A DNA stretch of 8,334 bases from an uncultured Acidimicrobiia bacterium (GTDB lineage Bacteria; Actinomycetota; Acidimicrobiia; IMCC26256; CALEDW01): contig CALEDW010000319.1 of NCBI GenBank assembly GCA_937949585.1, positions 1 through 8,334 of the forward strand. Reading direction: 5' to 3'. The notes below the pieces were generated by a model, which had not been told where the DNA came from, did no database searches, and saw only the letters and a list, made by a program, of their open reading frames with translations. The number at the start of each line of letters is the position of its first letter. Position 1 is the first letter of the stretch. Of this stretch, positions 1 to 6,582 are shown piece by piece. A program made the translations under genes and the position numbers.

Positions 1-1
1 G

Positions 2-241
2 CCGGCGTTGGGGATCGCGTTCATCGCCTCGGCGCAGGCGGTGCGGGCCTCGGGCGGCTACGGGTACGGGTCGGCCTACGGCTACGGGTACGGCTACGGG
101 TACGGCCATCCGGGCCGCCGTCAGGGTTGGCGGCCGTGGCGGCGGCGTCCCCGTCGGGGCGAGCAGGGCCGTCGGGGCCGGGGTGCGGCGGTGGGTGGTC
201 GCAGCAGGCCGTCCGGCTCGTCTCCCGCCGCGGAGGGCTGA
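2..241 (+). CDS. C-terminal fragment with Tyr-Gly cluster, possible capsular tyrosine autokinase (BY-kinase) tail
   Basis: The reading frame is open to the left edge, so only about 79 C-terminal residues are seen; the TTG at 8 is not taken as a start. What is visible is a short hydrophobic stretch (ALGIAFIA), a cluster of seven tyrosines alternating with glycine, then an Arg/Gly-rich, basic, low-complexity tail. In exopolysaccharide loci, BY-kinases (CpsD/Wzc type) end in a tyrosine cluster that is autophosphorylated and controls chain length and export, and YGYGYG tails are common in them. The TGA at 239-241 lies three bases before the next ATG, and the ribosome binding site of that next gene sits inside this reading frame, so it probably heads or belongs to the same operon. 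The catalytic domain is outside the window, so the BY-kinase call rests only on the tail and the context. A Wzz-like chain-length protein or another Gly/Tyr-rich protein is possible. Confidence 0.45.
   Translation, partial: PALGIAFIASAQAVRASGGYGYGSAYGYGYGYGYGHPGRRQGWRPWRRRPRRGEQGRRGRGAAVGGRSRPSGSSPAAEG
59..106 (+). repeat. TACGGN hexanucleotide repeat encoding Tyr-Gly
   Basis: TAC codons fall at 59, 65, 77, 83, 89, 95 and 101, each followed by GGG or GGC, with one TCG GCC interruption at 71-76. Third positions of the glycine codons alternate between G and C. The repeat is in frame and encodes the tyrosine cluster of the partial gene, so it is a coding microsatellite that could change length by slippage. 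Confidence 0.8.
232..236 (+). promoter_or_regulatory. Ribosome binding site for the PqqD-like gene
   Basis: GGAGG lies 8 bases upstream of the ATG at 245, within the last codons of the preceding gene. It fixes the ATG as the start and suggests translational coupling across the stop at 239-241. Confidence 0.7.
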
Positions 242-244
242 GCG

Positions 245-541
245 ATGGCCGGTCGGCCCGGCCCGGCCCGGTGGCGGCGACGCGCAGGGGTGCTGGAGCG
301 CCGCGGCCCGTTCGGGGTGGCCCTGTGGGCACCCGAGCACGACGAGCCGCTGGTGCTGGCCGGGACCGGCCCGGCGGTGTGGGACGCCCTCGCCGTCGGC
401 GGCAGCGACGACGAGCTCGCGGCAGCACTCGCCGAGGCGTTCGGCGCCGATCCCCGACGGGTCGCGGCCGATCTCGCCGCCACGCTCGAGGTGCTGGCAC
501 GGGCCGGTCTGGCGGAGGTCGGTCCAGGGGGGCGGCCGTGA
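245..541 (+). CDS. PqqD-like (RRE-fold) small protein
   Basis: 98 residues, the usual size of a free-standing PqqD-family protein. These winged-helix domains (RiPP recognition elements) bind a leader or target peptide and deliver it to a modifying enzyme. Visible features are an N-terminal beta region (about 15-38), then LVLAGTGPAVWDALA at 36-50, corresponding to the family's 'LNxTGxxVWxLL' segment, an acidic 'DELAAALAEAFGADP' helix (56-70), and the closing helix ADLAATLEVLARAGL (75-89), matching the family's 'DVxxFLxxLxxxGL' end. The ATG has a GGAGG site at 232-236, and the stop overlaps the next gene's GTG at 538. No precursor peptide or radical SAM partner is seen. The natural partners are the HprK-like kinase and the nucleotidyltransferase of the same operon. 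Family call is strong; the ligand is unknown. Confidence 0.8.
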   Translation: MAGRPGPARWRRRAGVLERRGPFGVALWAPEHDEPLVLAGTGPAVWDALAVGGSDDELAAALAEAFGADPRRVAADLAATLEVLARAGLAEVGPGGRP

Positions 542-1647
542 CGGCGGGGACCCCGGAGTCGCTGATCACCCTGGTGCTCACCCACGGGCTGGCCGCCACC
601 GGGCGGCCGGCGCCGCCGCGCACCGTCCCGTCGGAGCACGACTTCGACGCCGTGTTGGCCCTGGCCCGCCGGGAACGGCTCACCGGGCTGCTCGCGGCGA
701 CCGTCGCCGCGGGTGAGCTGGTGCTCACCGACGCGCAGCGCGCCCGGCTCGCCGAGGCGCACCGCGACGCGATGCTCGCCTGCCTCGCCCTGGAGCGCCT
801 GGCGCTGGTGGTGCACGACGCGCTGGCCGCCCGTGGTGTCGGCCACGCGTTCCTCAAAGGGGTCGCCTGGGCGCAGGTGCACTACCCCGACCCGTCGTGG
901 CGGGCCTACGGCGACGTCGACGTGCTCGTGCACCCCGACGGCTGGGACGACGCGGTGGCGTGGTGCCGCTCGGTCGGGGCCGTGCGGCACTACCCGGAGC
1001 CCCGTCCCGGGTTCGACCGGCGGTTCGGTCGCAGCGTGGCCTGGACGATGCCCGACCGCCTCGAGCTCGACGTGCACCGCAGCTTGGCGCCCGGGCCGCT
1101 GGGCGTGACGGTCACGGCCGACGACCTGCTGCCCGCGGCGGCGACGTTCCGGCTCGCCGGGCGGGACCTGCCCCGCCTCGAGGCGGCCTCCGAGCTGGTG
1201 CACGCCGCGCTGCACGCCGTGGCCGGCGACCGGGTCCCCCGCCCGGCCGTGCTGCGCGACGTGGCCCAGCTCGCCACGATCACCCGCCCCGGTGTCGCCG
1301 AGGTCGAGGCCCGGGCCCGGGCCGGGCGGGTCGGCGCCGCGGTCGCCCACGGGATCCGCCTCGCCGCCGACCGGCTCGGCCTCGCCCCGCACCCGCTGCT
1401 CCACTGGGCGAACACCTACCGTCCCGGGCCCGACGAGCGGCGACGGCTCCGGGCGACGCTGGCCGCCGACGGCTCCTACGCCCGTCAGGCGTGGGCGACG
1501 CTGCGGTTCGTGGAGGGGCTTCGGGCCAAGGCCGACTACCTGCGGGCGTTGGCCGCACCGGCGGCTGCGTACCGCGACGAGCGCGACGGCGGCCGTCTCG
1601 GCCGTCCCCGGCGCCTCCTCGCCGCCGTGACGGGGCACGACCGGTGA
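538..1647 (+). CDS. Nucleotidyltransferase family protein (NTP_transf_5 type)
   Basis: 369 residues from the GTG at 538, which overlaps the previous stop as GTGA and has a purine run (AGGGGGG) at 526-532. The frame stays open further upstream, but that part lies under two other genes. Residues 33-90 form a helical lead-in. The core carries FLKG (105-108), then R122-x-x-GDVDVLV (125-131), whose two aspartates D126 and D128 match the metal-binding pair of pol-beta-type nucleotidyltransferases, and a later LELDVH (175-180) supplying the third acidic residue, D178. This is the pattern of the 'uncharacterised nucleotidyltransferase' family PF14907, which recurs beside HprK-like kinases and PqqD proteins in polysaccharide and some peptide clusters. 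It is expected to be cytosolic. The substrate, whether sugar, lipid carrier or protein, cannot be told from the sequence. The stop overlaps the next GTG. Confidence 0.78.
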   Translation: MTAGTPESLITLVLTHGLAATGRPAPPRTVPSEHDFDAVLALARRERLTGLLAATVAAGELVLTDAQRARLAEAHRDAMLACLALERLALVVHDALAARGVGHAFLKGVAWAQVHYPDPSWRAYGDVDVLVHPDGWDDAVAWCRSVGAVRHYPEPRPGFDRRFGRSVAWTMPDRLELDVHRSLAPGPLGVTVTADDLLPAAATFRLAGRDLPRLEAASELVHAALHAVAGDRVPRPAVLRDVAQLATITRPGVAEVEARARAGRVGAAVAHGIRLAADRLGLAPHPLLHWANTYRPGPDERRRLRATLAADGSYARQAWATLRFVEGLRAKADYLRALAAPAAAYRDERDGGRLGRPRRLLAAVTGHDR

Positions 1648-3170
1648 GCCGCGTCGCCGCCGGTGTCGCCCACCCGCTGCCGGAGGCGCCCCGGCGGGCC
1701 GCGCCGGTCTACGTGCTGACCGTCTACGCCGGGGTGCTCGGCGCGGTGGTGTTCGCGGGGGTGGCGGTCGCCGGGGGCGGACGGCTGCTGGTGGCCGCGG
1801 CGATCACCGGGCCGGTGCTGGGCGGGCTCGCGCTGCTGATCGCCCGTCGGCTGGCCCGCCTCGACGGCGACCCGAGCCTGGTGGCGGTGGTGATGGCCGC
1901 GTTCGTGGCCAAGATGTTCGGTTCGGTGCTGCGCTACTACGTGGCGTTCAGCGTGTACGGCGGGGTGGCCGACGCGAACCAGTACCACGCCTACGGCCGG
2001 TGGCTGATGCCGTTCTACCGCCGGTTCGACTTCAGCCCCGAGCTCGGCCCGGTCATCGGCACCGGATGGATCCGGGCCCTCTCGGGCGGGGTGTACGCCG
2101 TCACCGGCCCGTCGAAGCCCGCCGCGTTCATGGTGTTCGGGTTCTTCGCGTTCTGCGGCACGCTGCTGTTCTGGCGGGCGTTCCGCACCGCGCTGCCCGA
2201 CGCCGACGCGGTCCGCTACCGCACCTTGGTGCTGTTCCTGCCGTCGCTGGTGTACTGGCCGGCGAGCATGGGCAAGGAGGCCTGGGTGATCCTGGGCCTG
2301 GGGCTCACCTCCTACGGCGCCGCGGTGGTGCTGCGCCAGCAGCTGCTCGGCTACGTGTGGGTGGCGGCCGGGCTGGGGGCCGTCACCCTGGTGCGGCCGC
2401 ATGTGGCGTTGGTGGCCTTCGTGGCGCTCGCCGCGGCCGAGCTGGTCCGCAAGGCGCGGCGCACCACCACGATCACCCCGGTGGTGCGGGCGGTGTCGCT
2501 GGTGGTGCTGGTGGTGATCGGCGGGTTCCTCATCGGCCGGGCGGAGCGGTTCTTCGGGGTGAGCTCCCTCACCGACGAGACGATCAGCGCGACGCTCACC
2601 ACCGCGGGGGAGCGCACCGAGACCGGCGGGTCGGCGTTCACGGCGGTGCGGGTGCGGACCCCGCTCGACTTCCCGTTCGCGGCGGTGACGGTGCTGTACC
2701 GGCCGTTCCCGTTCGAGATCGCCAACCTGCAGGGCCTGCTCACCTCCCTGGAGGGGGTGCTGCTCGCCGGCCTCACCCTGGCCTCGCTGCGCCGCCTCGC
2801 CGCGATCCCCCACCACCTGCGCCGCTTCCCGTACGTGGCGTTCGCTGTGGTGTTCGTGGGGGTGTTCATCTGGGCGTTCTCGGCGTTCTCGAACTTCGGG
2901 ATCCTCGCCCGCCAGCGGGTGCAGGTGCTGCCGTTCCTGCTCGTGCTGCTGAGCCTGCCCCCACGGCCGCGGGGCGGGTTCCCGCCCGACGAGCCGGCCG
3001 AACCGGCGGCCGCCGCGCCCGACGAGCGCGACCGGCTGCCCGGCGCCGCGTTCCTCGATCCCCGCTCGCCGTTCGGCGAGGCGACGCCCGGCGAACCGGG
3101 GCCGGGATCGGGGATGGGGCCCGGCCGCCGGATGCCCGCCCCGACCGGCACGCCCCGGAGCGACCGGTGA
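1644..3170 (+). CDS. Polytopic membrane protein, Wzy/EpsG-like polysaccharide polymerase candidate
   Basis: 508 residues from the GTG at 1644 (GTGA overlap with the preceding gene). I see about ten hydrophobic segments, near 22-43, 48-67, 79-95, 160-180, 193-208, 213-230, 235-262, 282-297, 364-382, 398-415 and 427-438. Polar motifs between them include ADANQYH (109-115), SMGKEAW (208-214), a hydrophilic loop at about 299-340, YRPFPFE (352-358) and, before the last hydrophobic segment, ARQRVQVLPF (422-431). An Arg-rich motif ahead of the final membrane helix and long loops are typical of Wzy/EpsG-type polymerases, and the gene sits in a surface-polysaccharide setting. This is a fold-level resemblance, not a family match I can name. 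A ligase or GT-C-type glycosyltransferase is also possible. Residues 441-508 form a Pro/Gly/Ala-rich hydrophilic tail that looks disordered. Confidence 0.6.
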   Translation: MSRVAAGVAHPLPEAPRRAAPVYVLTVYAGVLGAVVFAGVAVAGGGRLLVAAAITGPVLGGLALLIARRLARLDGDPSLVAVVMAAFVAKMFGSVLRYYVAFSVYGGVADANQYHAYGRWLMPFYRRFDFSPELGPVIGTGWIRALSGGVYAVTGPSKPAAFMVFGFFAFCGTLLFWRAFRTALPDADAVRYRTLVLFLPSLVYWPASMGKEAWVILGLGLTSYGAAVVLRQQLLGYVWVAAGLGAVTLVRPHVALVAFVALAAAELVRKARRTTTITPVVRAVSLVVLVVIGGFLIGRAERFFGVSSLTDETISATLTTAGERTETGGSAFTAVRVRTPLDFPFAAVTVLYRPFPFEIANLQGLLTSLEGVLLAGLTLASLRRLAAIPHHLRRFPYVAFAVVFVGVFIWAFSAFSNFGILARQRVQVLPFLLVLLSLPPRPRGGFPPDEPAEPAAAAPDERDRLPGAAFLDPRSPFGEATPGEPGPGSGMGPGRRMPAPTGTPRSDR

Positions 3171-4111
3171 CCGTCGAACCGGCGACGCCCCGGCCGGTCA
3201 CTGCGGCGCTGCGGACCGCGGGACGGTGGCGCATGCTCGACACCGTGGTGGAGGTCCTCGTCGACGAGGCGGCGCCCGCCGCGGTGCTGGGCCGCTGGTG
3301 CGCGGCGCTGCCTGCGGCCGGCCGCGACGACGGCCCGGCGGTCCGCTTCACCCTGGAGCGGCGGGGGCGGCGTCGGCCCCGCCGGGCGTTGCACGGACCG
3401 GCCGGTCGTCTCGTGGTGTCGAGCGCCCCGGCCGTCTGCGCCGAGGTGCTGCTCTGGGCGATGCACCAGTCGGCGCTGGAGCACTGCCGCAGCCCGCTCG
3501 TGCTGCACGCCGCGGCGGTGCAGGCGGACGCCGGGGCGGTGCTCGTGGTCGGCGGGTCCGGCGCCGGGAAGTCGACGCTCGCCGCGGCGCTGTGCCGGGC
3601 CGGCTACGGGTACCTCACCGACGAGACCGTCGCGCTCGACGGCGACGGGCAGGTCCGGGCCTACCCGAAGTGGCTCGGCCTCGACCGCAACGCCCGGGTG
3701 CTGCTCGGGTTGCCCTGCGCCGCCCCCGGCCCCTGGGACCCGCCGGGCACGGTCCCCACCCCGCCGGGTGAGCTCGGCCCGCCGGGGCGCCCCGCCCCGC
3801 CGGTGCAGGTCCTGGTGCCGGTGCTGCGCCCCGGTGCCCGTCCCGCCGTGGAGGCGATCCGCCCGGCCGAGGCGCTCCTGGCGGTCGGGGAGCACACCTG
3901 GCGCCGGGAGCGTCCGGAGGCGCAGGACCGCCTGGCGGCCCTCGCCGCCACCGCGGCGGTGCACCGGGTGGTGGTGGGCGATCCGGGCGCGACGGTGGCG
4001 CTGCTCGCCGACCTGCTCGGCCCGCCGCCCGGACCCGCCGCGCCGGGCGTCCCGGCCGGGCCGCACGTCGCTGCCCTCCCCGTCCCCGCGCCGCGGGGGG
4101 TCGGTCGGTGA
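3167..4111 (+). CDS. HprK-like serine kinase with intact P-loop
   Basis: 314 residues from the GTG at 3167, supported by GGAG at 3157-3160 and the GTGA overlap. HprK-like proteins are P-loop kinases related to HPr kinase/phosphorylase, and relatives phosphorylate peptides or small molecules rather than HPr. The core runs LVLHAAAV (111-118), the Walker A GGSGAGKST (129-137, K135), YLTDET (149-154, acidic D152 and E153) and AYPKWLGL (165-172), in the order expected of this family. The N-terminal 100 residues match the lead-in domain of HprK-related kinases. The segment around 175-215 is rich in Pro and Gly and shows no motif I recognise, and I could not find an HPr-type partner in the window. 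It shares its core layout with the C-terminal half of the next gene. The kinase family call is firm. The phosphoacceptor is unknown and is inferred to be delivered by one of the PqqD domains. Confidence 0.8.
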   Translation: MTVEPATPRPVTAALRTAGRWRMLDTVVEVLVDEAAPAAVLGRWCAALPAAGRDDGPAVRFTLERRGRRRPRRALHGPAGRLVVSSAPAVCAEVLLWAMHQSALEHCRSPLVLHAAAVQADAGAVLVVGGSGAGKSTLAAALCRAGYGYLTDETVALDGDGQVRAYPKWLGLDRNARVLLGLPCAAPGPWDPPGTVPTPPGELGPPGRPAPPVQVLVPVLRPGARPAVEAIRPAEALLAVGEHTWRRERPEAQDRLAALAATAAVHRVVVGDPGATVALLADLLGPPPGPAAPGVPAGPHVAALPVPAPRGVGR

Positions 4112-5250
4112 TCCGGGTCGGGCCGCCCCGGGCCGCCCACGACGCGCCCCGGCCCCGGCCGGGGGTGCGGCTCCTCGAGGTGCCCGGCGGGGGGGTGCTC
4201 ACCGATCCCGGCGGGGGTCTGCACCAGCTGAACCCCACCGGCGTGCTCGTGTGGCGGCTCCTCGACGGGCGGGCCACCCTGGCCGAGCTCGCCGCCGACG
4301 TCGCCGCGGTGGCCGGGGTGCCGGTGGTGGAGGTGCTCGCCGACCTGACCCGCCTCACCGACCAGCTCGACGCCGCGGGGCTGCTGGAACCCCCTGATTC
4401 GGCCGAGGCCCCGCGGAGTGCCGGGGTGCCGGTGGTGGAGGGGCGGCGCACCCTCGACGAGCCGGGTTCCTGTCTGCCCTGCGGCTCGAAGCTGGCGGCG
4501 ATGCCCTGGTCGGGGTTCGTGACCCTGGGGATCGGGGACCTCGCGGTGGGGGTGCGCACCCATCCGGAGGCGGCCACCGACCTGGTCGCCGGGACGTTCG
4601 CGGCGCTGGTGGTCGACGACGCGGCGCGGGACAACTTCGCGCTGCGCCTCGCCGAGCCGGGGGGCGGCCCGGCCCGACCGCTGCACTTGTGCTACCGGGC
4701 CGACCGGCTCGTGGGACGGGCCCGCCACCCCGAGGAGCTGCTCGGGATCCTCGGAGCGCACCTGGCGTCGCTCGCCCCGCCCGAGGGACTGGTCGCCCTG
4801 GACGCCGCGGCGGTGCTCGACGGTACGGGACGGGCCGTGCTGTGCGCCCCCGCCCCGGCGCTCGACGTGGCGTTCGTGCGGGCCCTGGGTGCCGCCGGGT
4901 TGCGCCTCGCCGACGGCCCGCCGCTGTGGGACCCGGCGCCCGGTGTGCTGCTGCTCGGCGCCCCGGGCCTGCCGGTGGCGCTGCCCGGCCTGCCGGCCGA
5001 CGGGATCCGCGACCGGGCCGAACCGGTGGCGCTGCTGTGCACCCCGGGGCCCGACGGTGCGGTCCCGCCGCCGGCCGCGGCGCTGGTCACCTTGGCCGCC
5101 GGCCGGGTCGCGCCCGGCGCGCCCGAGGCCCTCGCCGCCCTCGTGGGGCGCCTGGCGGTCGGCACGCTCGATCCGGGCGCACCGGCCCGGGCCCGGGCCG
5201 CCCGGGTGGCCGAGGCGTTCACCGGGCGGTTCAGAGCAGCTCGCCGTTGA
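4108..5250 (+). CDS. PqqD domain fused to a degenerate HprK-like domain (pseudokinase candidate)
   Basis: 380 residues from the GTG at 4108 (GTGA overlap). Residues 20-95 are a PqqD/RRE domain: LHQLNPTGVLVWRLLDG (38-54), then the closing helix with LTRLTDQLDAAGLL (80-93). A linker carries SCLPC (C122-x-x-C125). The C-terminal part follows the neighbouring kinase segment by segment. RLVGRARHPEELL (200-212) matches RLVVSSAPAVCAEVLL there, LVALDAAAV (228-236) matches LVLHAAAV, and ALGAAGLRLAD (259-269) matches ALCRAGYGYLTD. Where the kinase has its Walker A, this protein has APAPALDVA (247-255), with no GKS/T and Asp at the lysine position. The DE pair is reduced to D269-G270. I therefore infer an ATP-binding-dead paralogue acting as a scaffold or regulator for the kinase. 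The PqqD call is strong and the pseudokinase call rests on my manual alignment. The 3' end overlaps the opposing dehydrogenase gene. Confidence 0.72.
   Translation: MIRVGPPRAAHDAPRPRPGVRLLEVPGGGVLTDPGGGLHQLNPTGVLVWRLLDGRATLAELAADVAAVAGVPVVEVLADLTRLTDQLDAAGLLEPPDSAEAPRSAGVPVVEGRRTLDEPGSCLPCGSKLAAMPWSGFVTLGIGDLAVGVRTHPEAATDLVAGTFAALVVDDAARDNFALRLAEPGGGPARPLHLCYRADRLVGRARHPEELLGILGAHLASLAPPEGLVALDAAAVLDGTGRAVLCAPAPALDVAFVRALGAAGLRLADGPPLWDPAPGVLLLGAPGLPVALPGLPADGIRDRAEPVALLCTPGPDGAVPPPAAALVTLAAGRVAPGAPEALAALVGRLAVGTLDPGAPARARAARVAEAFTGRFRAARR
4312..4441 (+). repeat. 22-bp in-frame direct repeat (4312-4333 and 4420-4441)
   Basis: An identical 22-base stretch occurs at 4312-4333 and 4420-4441. 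The two copies are 108 bases apart, exactly 36 codons, so both read as AGVPVVE in the same frame. The first copy lies in the PqqD domain, the second in the linker before the CxxC. The flanks differ, so this is a short repeat and not a larger tandem duplication. Confidence 0.85.
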
Positions 5251-6535
5251 ACTCCCGGCCGCGCAGCACCCCTTTGGCGTCGAAGACCAGCGGGGCGTGG
5301 GCGGCGAGGAGGTCGGGGTCGAACTCGGGGTGGTCGACGAGCAGCACCACCAGGTCGGCGGCCTCGAGGGTCCGGGCGTCGAACGGCACGAGCGGCACCT
5401 CGAGCCCGGCGGCGAGCACGTCGGGGATGTGCGGGTCGCAGGCGCTCAGCTCGGCACCGAGCGCGGCGAGCCGGTCGGCGACCACCAGCGACGGGGACTC
5501 CCGGAAGTCGGAGGTCCCGGCCTTGTAGGCCAGCCCGGCAAGCAGGATGCGGGTGCCCCGCACCGCCCGGCCGTGGCGGTTGAGCAGCCGGGTGATGCGC
5601 CCCACCACGTAGTCGGGCATGTGGGAGTTCACGTCGTTGGCGAGCTCCACGAACCGGAACGTGTGCCCGGCCCGTCGCCGCACCCGCCACGACAGGTACG
5701 ACGGGTCGACCGGCAGGCAGTGACCGCCGACGCCGGGACCGGGGGTGAAGCGCATGTACCCGAACGGTTTCGTGGACGCCGCGTCGATCGCCGACCAGAT
5801 GTCGACCCCGAGGTCCCCGGCGAACATCGCCAGCTCGTTCACCAGCGCGATGTTCACGTGGCGGAACGTGTTCTCCAGCAGCTTCACCAGTTCGGCCTCG
5901 GCGCAGGACCCGACCGGCACCACCTTGTCGACCAGCGTCTCGTAGAACACCTCGACGCAGCGGCGCGACGCGTCGTCGATGCCCGACACCACCTTGGGGG
6001 TGTTCTCGAAGGTCCAGCGCCGGGAACCCGGGTCGATCCGCTCGGGGGAGTACCCGAGGAAGAAGTCGGTCCCGGCCCGCAGCCCCGAGGCCTCCAGCGC
6101 CGGGCGGAGCCGCTCCTCGGTGGTGCCCGGGTAGGTGGTCGACTCCAGCACCACCAGCGCCCCGGCCCGCAACACCTTCCGCAGCGCCTCGGCGGCGGCG
6201 TCGACGAAGCTGAGGTCGGGCACCCCGTCACGCAGCGGTGTCGGCACGGTGATCACCGCCACGTCGAAGCCGGCGAGGTCGCCGACCCGCCCGGTGGGCC
6301 GGTACCCGGCGGCCAGCGCGGCGGCGAGGCGCTCGTCGGGCACGTCTTCCACGTAGGAGCGCCCGGAACGAAGCGCCTCGAGGCGGGTCGGGTCGATCTC
6401 GTAGCCGACCACCGGGAACCCCGCCTCCACGGCCCGCATCGCCACCGGCAGGCCCACGTAGCCCTGCCCGACGATCACCACCCGGGCCCGGCGTCCGGTG
6501 ATCGCCGCGCACAGCTCCTCGGGTCGGGCGCTCAC
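5231..6535 (-). CDS. wbpA: Nucleotide sugar 6-dehydrogenase, UDP-N-acetylglucosamine type (WbpA-like)
   Basis: 434 residues, normal family length, from the GTG at 6535-6533; the frame is open upstream but the Rossmann strand begins properly 16 residues after this start. The enzyme oxidises the C6 hydroxyl of a UDP-sugar to a uronic acid in two NAD-dependent steps. Visible are the Rossmann motif VGQGYVGLP (22-30), TVPTPL (96-101), LESTTYPGT (130-138), GYSPERIDPG (161-170), LLENTFRHVNIALVNELA (219-236), and GPGVGGHCLPVDPSYLSW (266-283) with catalytic Cys273. LAYKAGTSDFRESPS (335-349) supplies the C-terminal UDP-binding region. The LENTFRHVNIALVNE and VDPSYLSW signatures are those of UDP-GlcNAc/UDP-ManNAc dehydrogenases rather than UDP-glucose dehydrogenase. 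The exact sugar is inferred, so the symbol is a best guess. It makes precursor for the surface polysaccharide. Only 47 bases separate it from the upstream Tat-protein gene on the same strand. Confidence 0.93.
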   Translation of the reverse strand: MSARPEELCAAITGRRARVVIVGQGYVGLPVAMRAVEAGFPVVGYEIDPTRLEALRSGRSYVEDVPDERLAAALAAGYRPTGRVGDLAGFDVAVITVPTPLRDGVPDLSFVDAAAEALRKVLRAGALVVLESTTYPGTTEERLRPALEASGLRAGTDFFLGYSPERIDPGSRRWTFENTPKVVSGIDDASRRCVEVFYETLVDKVVPVGSCAEAELVKLLENTFRHVNIALVNELAMFAGDLGVDIWSAIDAASTKPFGYMRFTPGPGVGGHCLPVDPSYLSWRVRRRAGHTFRFVELANDVNSHMPDYVVGRITRLLNRHGRAVRGTRILLAGLAYKAGTSDFRESPSLVVADRLAALGAELSACDPHIPDVLAAGLEVPLVPFDARTLEAADLVVLLVDHPEFDPDLLAAHAPLVFDAKGVLRGREFNGELL

Positions 6536-6556
6536 GGTTGCATCATCCCATCCGCT

Positions 6557-6572
6557 GGGCCCCACCGGGCCC
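6557..6572 (-). other. Short GC hairpin between two minus-strand genes
   Basis: GGGCCC (6557-6562) and GGGCCC (6567-6572) pair with a 4-base loop, in the 47-base gap after the Tat-protein stop and before the dehydrogenase GTG. No T-tract follows on the minus strand, so it is not a classical terminator. It may be a weak attenuator, or simply GC-rich sequence by chance. Confidence 0.3.
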
Positions 6573-6582
6573 GCCGGGCCGG

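Noticed and set aside
127..537. Upstream extension of the nucleotidyltransferase frame
   Set aside because: It would overlap the PqqD gene and the end of the partial gene. The GTG at 538 has a purine-rich site and the same GTGA overlap as the other junctions.
121..1638. Minus-strand open frame of about 505 codons opposite the PqqD and nucleotidyltransferase genes
   Set aside because: Its translation is rich in Arg, Gly, Pro and His with no motif, as expected for the antisense of a GC-rich gene, while the plus-strand frames show conserved family motifs.
2351..4066. Minus-strand open frame of about 571 codons opposite the polymerase-like and kinase genes
   Set aside because: Low-complexity Arg/Gly/His-rich translation without family features. 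The plus strand carries membrane helices and a Walker A motif in the same place.
245..5250. Lasso-peptide or other RiPP cluster
   Set aside because: PqqD, HprK-like and nucleotidyltransferase genes also occur in some lasso clusters, but no asparagine-synthase-like cyclase, B2-type protease or precursor peptide is present here.
6532..6546. Five-codon mini-ORF ATGATGCAACCGTGA whose stop overlaps the dehydrogenase GTG on the minus strand
   Set aside because: It resembles a coupling leader peptide, but it is too short to separate from chance and has no strong ribosome binding site.
6557..6572. Rho-independent terminator after the Tat-protein gene
   Set aside because: The GGGCCC hairpin lacks a following T-tract, so it is listed only as a hairpin of unknown role.
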